Below are positions 32,277 through 39,069 of a stretch of 43,544 nucleotides of DNA, in pieces (the first letter of the stretch is position 1; each line of letters begins with the position of its first letter). The translations under genes were made by a program, and so were the position numbers. Location of the stretch: assembly GCA_017628395.1 (NCBI GenBank), contig JAGBZD010000053.1, positions 1-43,544 of the forward strand. Direction: 5' to 3'. Origin of the DNA: Paludibacteraceae bacterium. GTDB taxonomy: Bacteria; Bacteroidota; Bacteroidia; Bacteroidales; Paludibacteraceae. The notes under the pieces are model-generated. The model made no database searches, was not told the origin of the DNA, and saw only the letters and a program-made list of their open reading frames with translations.

Positions 32277-33315
32277 ATTTCTTCAAGTATTCCACCGCCA
32301 AACTATCCACCAGTTGCTTCAGTTCGGGGTTATACAGGTTTCTATATTCCTCGCTCAGTTCGGGGATACGAATCACCTGACCTTCACGCACTTGTGCAGG
32401 GTGTTTAATAATGTCTCTATTCGCTTCGTAGATAAACACCCACAAGTCTTTTTGTGCGTAATACTTGTAGGCTATCCATGCCAATCGACTATCTTTTCCC
32501 ACGCGCTCTATGCCGATAAAATTCACATACTCGCGTGGTTTCTCTGCTAATGTCAGTTCTTTCACCTCTACCACTTCTACCACTTCTACCACTTCTTCCA
32601 CTACCTCTGTGGTTGGCTGACAGTCTTGCATACATTGCCACCACTGAATCAATGTTGCACGGAAATACACGCCCGTTCCCACTATACCCAACAGCAACAG
32701 CGCACCAATCACCCAACACACCCACTTGTGGCACTTGCATGTAGGTTCTTGTGTTGGTTCTTCCTTAACAGGTTCCTCCACTGGTTCCTCGATAGGCTCT
32801 TCCACAACTTCTTCTATGGGTTCCTCTACTGGCTCTTCCATTGGTTCCTCTGCAACTTCTTCTATAGGTTCCTCTGCGGGGAGGGGTTGGGGGGAGGCTT
32901 CTGCATTCACCGCTTGTCCTAATTCTGCCAATATATCCACGATTTCATCGGCTTGTTCGCCAAGTTTCTTGATAGGATCGTTGTTGATTTCAGCCATTAC
33001 AGTTTCTGTTTTTGGGTGTTCCATGCGCTTCTCCACGCTCTCTTTGAGCATAGACTCGGCATTGAATATCAGTTTGTTATATCCATCTATGACAAACTCT
33101 TCGCCTGTCGCAATATTTACACTTTTGCGTGGTGCTATGGCTTTCAAAGCGAAAGTGCCAATCCCTTTGATTTTCACTTGCTTATCCTTCTCTAACCCGT
33201 TTAGGGTTGCGTCCACCAAAGCGTTCAAAAATTGCTCAGACTCTTGTTCCGACACATTGGCTATTTGTGCCACGGCCTTGCGCAGTTCTGCCCATGTCAA
33301 TTTTTCGTTTGCCAT
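32275..33315 (-). CDS. Membrane-spanning HU-domain protein with a C-terminal LysM-like domain
   Basis: A 346-residue four-part protein. Residues 1-~100 are an HU/IHF-fold DNA-binding domain (LRKAVAQIANVSEQESEQFLNALV, VKIKGIGTFALK, APRKSVNIATGEEF, FNAESMLKESV). Residues ~145-192 are an acidic Glu/Pro/Val repeat linker (EEPIEE, EEPVEEP units). Residues ~199-218 (VCWVIGALLLLGIVGTGVYF) are one membrane helix. After a second Glu/Val-rich stretch, residues ~271-318 resemble LysM (GKDSRLAWIAYKYY, GQVIRIPEL). The likely topology places the HU domain in the cytoplasm and LysM in the periplasm. It starts 3 nt after a normal HU gene. Confidence 0.85.
   Translation of the reverse strand: MANEKLTWAELRKAVAQIANVSEQESEQFLNALVDATLNGLEKDKQVKIKGIGTFALKAIAPRKSVNIATGEEFVIDGYNKLIFNAESMLKESVEKRMEHPKTETVMAEINNDPIKKLGEQADEIVDILAELGQAVNAEASPQPLPAEEPIEEVAEEPMEEPVEEPIEEVVEEPIEEPVEEPVKEEPTQEPTCKCHKWVCWVIGALLLLGIVGTGVYFRATLIQWWQCMQDCQPTTEVVEEVVEVVEVVEVKELTLAEKPREYVNFIGIERVGKDSRLAWIAYKYYAQKDLWVFIYEANRDIIKHPAQVREGQVIRIPELSEEYRNLYNPELKQLVDSLAVEYLKK
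32755..32885 (-). repeat. GAACCx tandem repeat encoding the Glu-Pro linker
   Basis: On the plus strand GGTTCCTC and CTCTTCCAC-like units (GGTTCCTCTACTGGCTCTTC, GGTTCCTCTGCAACTTCTTC) alternate about ten times with period 12-30 nt. Slippage here would change linker length in steps of three to six residues. Confidence 0.7.
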
Positions 33316-33318
33316 ATC

Positions 33319-33609
33319 TTATTCCTCCTTATTATTTCTGTAAAAATGCTCTTTCACAGCCGCAGTGGGTTTGAAAGTCAATTGCATTTTTTCTGGTATT
33401 TCCGTGCGTTCTTTTGTTTTGGGGTGTACCACGATGCGCGCACTCTTGCGTGTCATTTCCAGCGTACCAAAATTCTGCAATTGTACACTTTTGCCTCCTA
33501 ATAGTTCTTTTTGCAGCACTGCCACGGTCGCATTCAACAACTCTTCCGTGTGTGTCTTAGTCATTGATGTGCTTGTTGCAATGTGTTGAATCAAGTCTTT
33601 CGTTTTCAT
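33319..33609 (-). CDS. HU family DNA-binding protein
   Basis: A 96-residue histone-like protein: helical dimerisation part LIQHIATSTSMTKTHTEELL, then VQLQNFGTLEMTRKSAR with the beta-arm VVHPKTKERTEIPEK and C-terminal FKPTAAVKEHF, the standard HU length. It should bend and compact DNA as a dimer. It sits 1 nt after rimO and 3 nt before the membrane HU gene; a heterodimer between the two neighbouring HU domains is possible (inference). Confidence 0.93.
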   Translation of the reverse strand: MKTKDLIQHIATSTSMTKTHTEELLNATVAVLQKELLGGKSVQLQNFGTLEMTRKSARIVVHPKTKERTEIPEKMQLTFKPTAAVKEHFYRNNKEE

Positions 33610-33610
33610 G

Positions 33611-34930
33611 TTATATTGTTTTTTCTATAACACCATACAAATCAAAGTCCTCTGATTTTATGATAGTTACCTCGTAATAATTTCCTGCCTCTAACCTTTC
33701 GCCTTTCGCCTCTTTCTCTATCAGCACCTCGCAATCCACTTCGGGGGAGTCGTATTGTGTGCGTCCTACATAGTATTCCTCTTCCTCTCTGTCTATCACC
33801 ACGCGTTGTGTTGTGCCCACCATTTGGCTCAAAATCTCCGATGAAATCGACTGTTGTATTGCCATCAGGGTGTCCACGCGTCGTTCTTTTTCCTCTTGCG
33901 GAATATCATCTTTGTAGTGGTTTGCTGCAAATGTCCCTTCTTCTTCGCTGTACGCAAAGGCTCCTAACCGCTCAAAACGCATTGTTTTCACCCACTCACA
34001 TAACTCGTTGAAATCCTCCTCCGTTTCTCCGGGGTGTCCTACCAACAGGGTAGTTCTGATACATATCCCCGGCACTTCGCGGCGTATGCGCGCGATTACT
34101 GCATCTTGTTCTTCGCGGGTGATATGGCGGTGCATTTTCTTCAGCATGTTGTCCGAACAATGTTGAAGCGCAATATCCATGTACTTGCACACATTCTTGT
34201 GTTTTGCCATCACGGGCAGCAGGTCGTATGGAAAATTTGTAGGGTAGGTGTAGTGCAATCGTATCCACTCCACGCCTTCTATCTGCGCCATTTCATCGAC
34301 CAATTGTGCCAATCGGTGTTCGCCATAGAGGTCCAATCCGTAGCTGGACAAGTCTTGTGCAATCACATTAAACTCTTTCACGCCTTCGCCAACCAACCAC
34401 CTCACTTCGTCCAGTATCTCTTCTTTGGGGCGTGATGTAAATTTCCCCGTAATCAACGGTATCGCGCAGTACGAGCAGTACCTATTACACCCCTCCGCAA
34501 TCTTCAGATACGCATAGTGCTTCGGTGTCGTGAGCTTCCTTTCATAATCCTTGCCTTTAACCTCTAACCTTTCGCCTTTAACCTCATTGACAATCCCCAT
34601 ATAATCGAACTTCCCAAACCACTTATCCACTTCGGGGATCTCCCCTGGCAGTTCTTCTCTGTAGCGTTGCGACAGGCAGCCCATTACATACAACTTGCGG
34701 AGTTTGCCTTTTGTTTTTCGCTCCGCAAATTGCAGAATGATGTCTATGCTTTCTTCTTTGGCATCGCCGATGAATCCGCAGGTATTGATGATAGCTATCT
34801 CGCCTTTGGGTGTAGCCGAATCGTGTACGCAGCGATACCCTGCCAATTCCAATTGGCGCATCAATCGCTCTGCGTCCACCAAGTTCTTCGAGCAACCCAA
34901 TGTGATTATGTCTATCTCTCCTTTTCTCAT
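33611..34930 (-). CDS. rimO: Ribosomal protein S12 methylthiotransferase
   Basis: Radical-SAM enzyme that adds a methylthio group to an Asp of ribosomal protein S12. The 439 residues show the UPF0004 domain cysteines (TLGCSKN, NTCGFI, VMGCLSQ), the radical-SAM cluster CNRYCSYC in AEGCNRYCSYCAIPL, and a C-terminal TRAM domain (YVGRTQYDSPEVD). The start is placed at ATG 34930 (MRKGEIDIITLG); ATG 34939 lies inside the palindromic repeat. Two VKGERLE/AKGERLE stretches are encoded by heptamer repeats at 34549-34590 and 33686-33712. Second gene of the recQ operon. Confidence 0.96.
   Translation of the reverse strand: MRKGEIDIITLGCSKNLVDAERLMRQLELAGYRCVHDSATPKGEIAIINTCGFIGDAKEESIDIILQFAERKTKGKLRKLYVMGCLSQRYREELPGEIPEVDKWFGKFDYMGIVNEVKGERLEVKGKDYERKLTTPKHYAYLKIAEGCNRYCSYCAIPLITGKFTSRPKEEILDEVRWLVGEGVKEFNVIAQDLSSYGLDLYGEHRLAQLVDEMAQIEGVEWIRLHYTYPTNFPYDLLPVMAKHKNVCKYMDIALQHCSDNMLKKMHRHITREEQDAVIARIRREVPGICIRTTLLVGHPGETEEDFNELCEWVKTMRFERLGAFAYSEEEGTFAANHYKDDIPQEEKERRVDTLMAIQQSISSEILSQMVGTTQRVVIDREEEEYYVGRTQYDSPEVDCEVLIEKEAKGERLEAGNYYEVTIIKSEDFDLYGVIEKTI
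33686..33712 (-). repeat. Heptamer repeat inside rimO, TRAM region
   Basis: Coding strand: GAGGCGAAAGGCGAAAGG, then TTAGAGGC. Encodes EAKGERLEA in frame. Confidence 0.7.
34549..34590 (-). repeat. Heptamer repeat inside rimO, between UPF0004 and radical-SAM domains
   Basis: Coding strand: GAGGTTAAAGGCGAAAGG, TTAGAGGTTAAAGGC. Encodes EVKGERLEVKGK in frame. Built of the same units as the intergenic spacers at 26190 and 32249. Confidence 0.75.
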
Positions 34931-34935
34931 ATCTT

Positions 34936-34981
34936 CCATCTTCAAGCGCAGCGAACTTCCATCTTCAAGCGAAGCGATCTA
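34936..34981 (-). repeat. Palindromic repeat at the recQ-rimO junction
   Basis: Coding strand: GATCGCTTCGCTTGAAGATG and GTTCGCTGCGCTTGAAGATG, two ~23-nt units joined by GAA. The first unit begins on the last base of the recQ stop codon TAG, so the repeat forms the whole intergenic gap. Confidence 0.78.
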
Positions 34982-37162
34982 ATTCCCCAACTCGCTATGG
35001 AACTTAATTCTCACCAGTCGGACATTGATCTCGTCGTAGTCATCTTCGCCCAGCTCTTCCATAGCCAATTTGATGCTGTCATTGTCGGCGTGGCGGAAGT
35101 AGTCGTAGATGTCAAATTCCTCATCGGGATCCACTACTTCGTCAATAAAGTATTTGATATTCAGTCGTGTACCTGAATATACGATAGCTTCTATCTCTTC
35201 CAGCATTTCTTCCATCGACATGCCTAATCGCTCAGCCAAGTCGTCCAGTGCCACGCGTCTATCAATTGCTTGAATGATAGCTATTTTTCGTGCCGAGTTC
35301 TTGGCTACGGTGCGAACGCGCAGGTCTTCGGGGCGGATAATATCGTTTTCTTCTACATACCCTTTGATTAGTTTGATGAACTCATCGCCGTAGCGTTTTG
35401 CTTTTCCTACGCCTACACCGGGAATGTTTTGCAATTCTTCCATTGTGATTGGATAGCTGGTTGCCATGGCTTCCAAACTTCCGTCTTGGAATATCACGAA
35501 TGGTGGCACATTCATGCGTTTGCTGAGTTTCTTGCGCAGGTCTTTCAGTATGGAGAACAGCACATCGTCTGCTGCGGCGCATGCGCCTATACCTGATTCC
35601 ATGTCGGCATCTTCATCCTCGTTGTGTACTTCAATGGGCACTTCGAATTTCGTTGGGCGTTTCATGAATTTCTTGCCTTCGGGGGTCAGTTTCAGGTCGC
35701 CGTAGGACTCGATGTCTTTTTTGATGTATCCTTTCAGCAGGGCTTGACGGATGATAGCGTGTAGTGTTGCTTCATCTTCGTCTTCGCCCGAACCGAAGTT
35801 CTCCAGTTCGTTGTGCTTGTATGAAATGACGGTTGATGTCTCGTTGCCTCGGATAATATCCACCACATGGCGCGAGCGGAATTTCTCGTTGAGTTGGTGA
35901 ATAGTTTCCAATATCAGTCCCAAGAGTTCGGTTGCGTCCATCATGCGATAGGTCTTACGACAGTTGTCGCAGTTGCCACATTTGTCTTGGTTGTATTCTT
36001 CGCCAAAGTAGTTCAGCAGTAGTTTTCTGCGGCATATTGGGCTTTCTGCATACGATTGTGTTTCAAACAGTAGCAAGTTGCTAATCTCTTGTTCTGCAAC
36101 GGGTTTGCCTTGTTGAAATTTCCGTAGTCGTTCGATGTCTTTGGGCGAGTAGAAGCATATGCACTGTCCTTCTCCGCCGTCGCGACCCGCGCGACCAGTC
36201 TCTTGGTAGTAGCCTTCCAGTGATTTTGGAATGTCGTAGTGTATCACAAAGCGCACATCGGGTTTGTCAATACCCATACCAAACGCGATGGTTGCTACTA
36301 TCACTTGCACTTTCTCCATCAGGAAGGCGTCTTGGTTTGCGCTACGCGTAGCGGCGTCCATGCCTGCGTGATAGGGGAGAGCGGGAATATTGTTTACATT
36401 CAGGGTTGCGGCCAATTCTTCTACGGTTTTTCGGCTCAAGCAATAGATGATACCTGACTTTCCGCTCATGGTGCGGATGTATTTCACGATGTCTTTATCC
36501 ACCTCATCGTTCTTTTCGCGTACCTCATAATATAGGTTAGGGCGGTTGAATGATGATTTGAATACCGTTGCGTGTAGCATGTCCAAGTTTTTCTGTATGT
36601 CGTGCTGCACTTTGGGTGTTGCGGTAGCGGTCAGGGCTATGATTGGTGCTTTGCCGATGCGTTCCACGATGGGGTGAATGCGTCTGTATTCAGGTCGGAA
36701 GTCATGTCCCCATTCCGAGATACAATGGGCTTCGTCCACTGCGTAGAAAGATATTTTTACTTCTCTCAGGAAGTCCACATTCTCATCTTTGGTCAGTGAT
36801 TCGGGAGCCACATATAGTAGTTTGGTTTTGCCTGATAGTACATCTGCTTTCACTGCATGGATTTCTGGGCGTGAGAGGGAAGAGTTTAGGAAGTGTGCTA
36901 CGCCGTCTTCTTCCGAGAAGTTGCGCATGGCATCCACTTGGTTTTTCATCAGGGCTATCAGTGGTGAGATGACGATGGCTACACCCTCCATCAGCAGTGA
37001 TGGCAGCTGATAGCATAGACTTTTACCTCCGCCTGTTGGCATCAATACGAAGGTATCTTTGCCGTCCATGAGGTTGTTAATGATTGCTTCTTGGTTTCCT
37101 TTGAATGAGTCGAAACCAAAGTTTTGTTGTAGTGCTTTAATTAGTTGTTCATGTCGTGTCAT
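34979..37162 (-). CDS. recQ: ATP-dependent DNA helicase RecQ
   Basis: 3'-5' superfamily 2 helicase of recombination and fork repair, 727 residues (E. coli 609; Bacteroidota forms are longer). Walker A MPTGGGKS at 41-48, DEAH at 143-146 in AVDEAHCISEWGHDFRPEYR, motif VI TGRAGRDG, the RQC zinc module with CRRK...CGNCDNC, and an HRDC-type domain (MTSYPITMEELQNIPGVG-like region near 575-590). A further ~110-residue C-terminal extension is acidic. First gene of the eleven-gene minus-strand unit, promoter at 37229-37260. Confidence 0.97.
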   Translation of the reverse strand: MTRHEQLIKALQQNFGFDSFKGNQEAIINNLMDGKDTFVLMPTGGGKSLCYQLPSLLMEGVAIVISPLIALMKNQVDAMRNFSEEDGVAHFLNSSLSRPEIHAVKADVLSGKTKLLYVAPESLTKDENVDFLREVKISFYAVDEAHCISEWGHDFRPEYRRIHPIVERIGKAPIIALTATATPKVQHDIQKNLDMLHATVFKSSFNRPNLYYEVREKNDEVDKDIVKYIRTMSGKSGIIYCLSRKTVEELAATLNVNNIPALPYHAGMDAATRSANQDAFLMEKVQVIVATIAFGMGIDKPDVRFVIHYDIPKSLEGYYQETGRAGRDGGEGQCICFYSPKDIERLRKFQQGKPVAEQEISNLLLFETQSYAESPICRRKLLLNYFGEEYNQDKCGNCDNCRKTYRMMDATELLGLILETIHQLNEKFRSRHVVDIIRGNETSTVISYKHNELENFGSGEDEDEATLHAIIRQALLKGYIKKDIESYGDLKLTPEGKKFMKRPTKFEVPIEVHNEDEDADMESGIGACAAADDVLFSILKDLRKKLSKRMNVPPFVIFQDGSLEAMATSYPITMEELQNIPGVGVGKAKRYGDEFIKLIKGYVEENDIIRPEDLRVRTVAKNSARKIAIIQAIDRRVALDDLAERLGMSMEEMLEEIEAIVYSGTRLNIKYFIDEVVDPDEEFDIYDYFRHADNDSIKLAMEELGEDDYDEINVRLVRIKFHSELGN

Positions 37163-37190
37163 ACGAACTGTATAATATTATAATAATGTT

Positions 37191-37221
37191 TCACCTCTCG
37201 CCTCATCGCCTTTCGCCTAAT
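37191..37221 (-). repeat. Heptamer repeat in the recQ leader
   Basis: Coding strand: TTAGGCGAAAGGCGATGAGG, CGAGAGGTG. Same unit types as in the ABC-F linker and rimO; lies between promoter and ATG. Confidence 0.65.
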
Positions 37222-37228
37222 TCAACTG

Positions 37229-37260
37229 CAAAATTACAACAAAAATTTCATATATGCAAA
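37229..37260 (-). promoter_or_regulatory. Promoter of the recQ operon
   Basis: Minus strand: TTTG (37260-37257), 20 nt, TAATTTTG (37236-37229). Full consensus match, about 66 nt ahead of the recQ ATG. Confidence 0.82.
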
Positions 37261-37394
37261 TCTTTTGCTTAAAAAAATAGTTATTTTTTCTTTTTGCATC
37301 TTTAATTCCCTGATATTCACTTTGTAACAGGAGCATAGTTGTTGTTATTGTCATCGTTATTGTTAGGGATTTATATACTTGTTGACACCATGAC

Positions 37395-37423
37395 TTGCCG
37401 CGGCAGGGAGTTGATTGCCGCGG
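37395..37423. repeat. Direct repeat TTGCCGCGG in the recQ-transporter intergenic region
   Basis: Two copies of TTGCCGCGG (37395-37403 and 37415-37423), two helical turns apart (period 20), in otherwise AT-rich DNA. It could be a regulator site for the sugar transporter operon, but it lies ~120 nt upstream of that promoter. The rest of 37261-37540 shows nothing else I can name. Confidence 0.35.
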
Positions 37424-37540
37424 AAGTTGTTTGAGTTGTTTTTTATAAATAATTCATTCTTCTTGATCCTTCTTTCATGGTTATTCTTCTTCCTCTTCTG
37501 GAAGCATTTGTGTGAAAAATTGCATTTTTTTTGTTTTTTG

Positions 37541-37572
37541 TTTGCGCGTGTGAAAAAAAAGTAGTACCTTTG
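37541..37572 (+). promoter_or_regulatory. Promoter of the symporter-susC-susD operon
   Basis: TTTG at 37541-37544, 20 nt, TACCTTTG at 37565-37572. Full consensus match, 46 nt before the ATG at 37619. Confidence 0.85.
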
Positions 37573-37618
37573 TGCCCGATTTTGAAAAAACGAAAATATT
37601 TTCGATAAAATACATGTC

Positions 37619-38968
37619 ATGACAGAAAAACGCAACTTGTCCTTCGGACAGCTTTTTAACCTCAGTTTTGGATTCTTTGGAGTCCAAATTGCTTATGCAC
37701 TTCAGAGTGCTAATATCTCTCGTATTTTTGCCACTTTAGGCGCTGATCCTCACCAACTTTCATTCTTCTGGGTACTCCCTCCATTGATGGGTATGATTGT
37801 ACAGCCATTGGTAGGTAAGTATTCCGACAAGACTTGGAATCGCCTTGGTCGTCGCAAACCTTATCTTATTGTAGGTGCGCTCATCGCAGTGGCAGTGATG
37901 TTGCTCTTGCCTAATGCAGGTAACTTCACTTTTGGACAATCCCTCTTCTTGGGTCTTAATGCAGCCATGTGGTTTGGATTGTTCTCACTCATGTTCTTGG
38001 ATACTTCTATCAATATTGCTATGCAACCATTCAAGATGATGGTCGGCGATATGGTGAACGAGGAGCAAAAAGGTCTTGCTTATTCTATCCAATCCTTCCT
38101 TTGCAACGCTGGTTCACTCGCAGGTTACATCTTCCCAATCCTCTTTACTTGGGTAGGTATCGCTAATACGGCTCCAGAAGGCGTTATTCCAGATTCTGTG
38201 AAGTGGAGTTTCTATATTGGTGCCGCTATTCTTATGCTTTGCGTACTCTATACCTTCGTGACTGTTAAGGAGTTGAATCCAGAGGAATATGCTAAGTTCC
38301 ACGGACTTGAGGCTAAGAAAGACGAGAAGAAAGAAGACCCAAGTTTCATCAAACTGCTCATCAATGCACCTTCTACCTTCTGGACAGTAGGTCTTGTTCA
38401 ATTCTTCTGCTGGGCAGCATTCCTCTTCATGTGGACATACTCCAACGGTGCCATCGCTACCCAATGCTTCAGTTGGGACGGTGTGAATACCGCTGCGGAA
38501 GCTTTCCAAACAGCAGGTAACTGGGTAGGCGTTTGCTTCGCTATCCAAGCCGTTGGTTCTATGCTTTGGGCGTTGATTATGCCAACGCTTGAGAAATACT
38601 TCCATAATAAGGGCGCATACGCTATCTCATTGATTGTAGGTGCGTTAGGCTTTATCTCAACCTTGTTTGTTACCAACCAATATGTGTTGCTCGTTTCTTA
38701 CGCATTTATTGGCGCGGCATGGGCAGCTATGTTGGCAGTGCCATTCACTATCTTGACCAATTCACTCAAGGGTGACAATATGGGGTATTATCTTGGCTTG
38801 TTCAATTGTACTATTTGTTTGCCTCAGATTGTGGCAGCGTTGATTGGTGGTGCAATCCTTAAGTATATATGCGCGGGCTCGCAGGTGGGCATGTTGGTTG
38901 CAGCAGGTGTGCTGCTTATCCTCGGCGCTATCAGCGTAGTCCTCATCAAAGAAGGCAAGAAGGCTTAA
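37619..38968 (+). CDS. Sugar/proton symporter of the MFS (SLC45/GPH-like)
   Basis: A 449-residue inner-membrane transporter with about twelve helices. Marks are FGFFGVQIAYALQSANISRIF in helix one, PLVGKYSDKTWNRLGRRKPYL (the RxGRR loop of SLC45-type disaccharide carriers) and a central cytoplasmic charged loop (LEAKKDEKKEDP). Relatives carry maltose, sucrose or similar sugars with protons. Located directly upstream of the susC/susD pair with no promoter visible in between, so it probably imports the oligosaccharide released in the periplasm by that system (inference). Confidence 0.88.
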   Translation: MTEKRNLSFGQLFNLSFGFFGVQIAYALQSANISRIFATLGADPHQLSFFWVLPPLMGMIVQPLVGKYSDKTWNRLGRRKPYLIVGALIAVAVMLLLPNAGNFTFGQSLFLGLNAAMWFGLFSLMFLDTSINIAMQPFKMMVGDMVNEEQKGLAYSIQSFLCNAGSLAGYIFPILFTWVGIANTAPEGVIPDSVKWSFYIGAAILMLCVLYTFVTVKELNPEEYAKFHGLEAKKDEKKEDPSFIKLLINAPSTFWTVGLVQFFCWAAFLFMWTYSNGAIATQCFSWDGVNTAAEAFQTAGNWVGVCFAIQAVGSMLWALIMPTLEKYFHNKGAYAISLIVGALGFISTLFVTNQYVLLVSYAFIGAAWAAMLAVPFTILTNSLKGDNMGYYLGLFNCTICLPQIVAALIGGAILKYICAGSQVGMLVAAGVLLILGAISVVLIKEGKKA

Positions 38969-39069
38969 TAAATTGACGATAATTGTCGTTTTAATTGACC
39001 TTAATTGTCGTAAAAACAATAAAAACAACTAAAAACAATAAATTAACAAATTCTAAAAACAAAAAAGTG
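38969..39069 (+). other. Intergenic spacer with AATTGTCG repeats
   Basis: The 101-nt gap holds repeated TTGACGATAATTGTCGT/TTGACCTTAATTGTCGT units followed by AAAACAA-type repeats. There is no TAnnTTTG promoter, supporting co-transcription of the symporter and susC-like genes. Confidence 0.5.

Noticed and set aside
32755-32885. Possible CRISPR-like array because of regular repeats
   Set aside because: The repeats are short, coding and lack unique spacers; no cas gene is present anywhere in the window.
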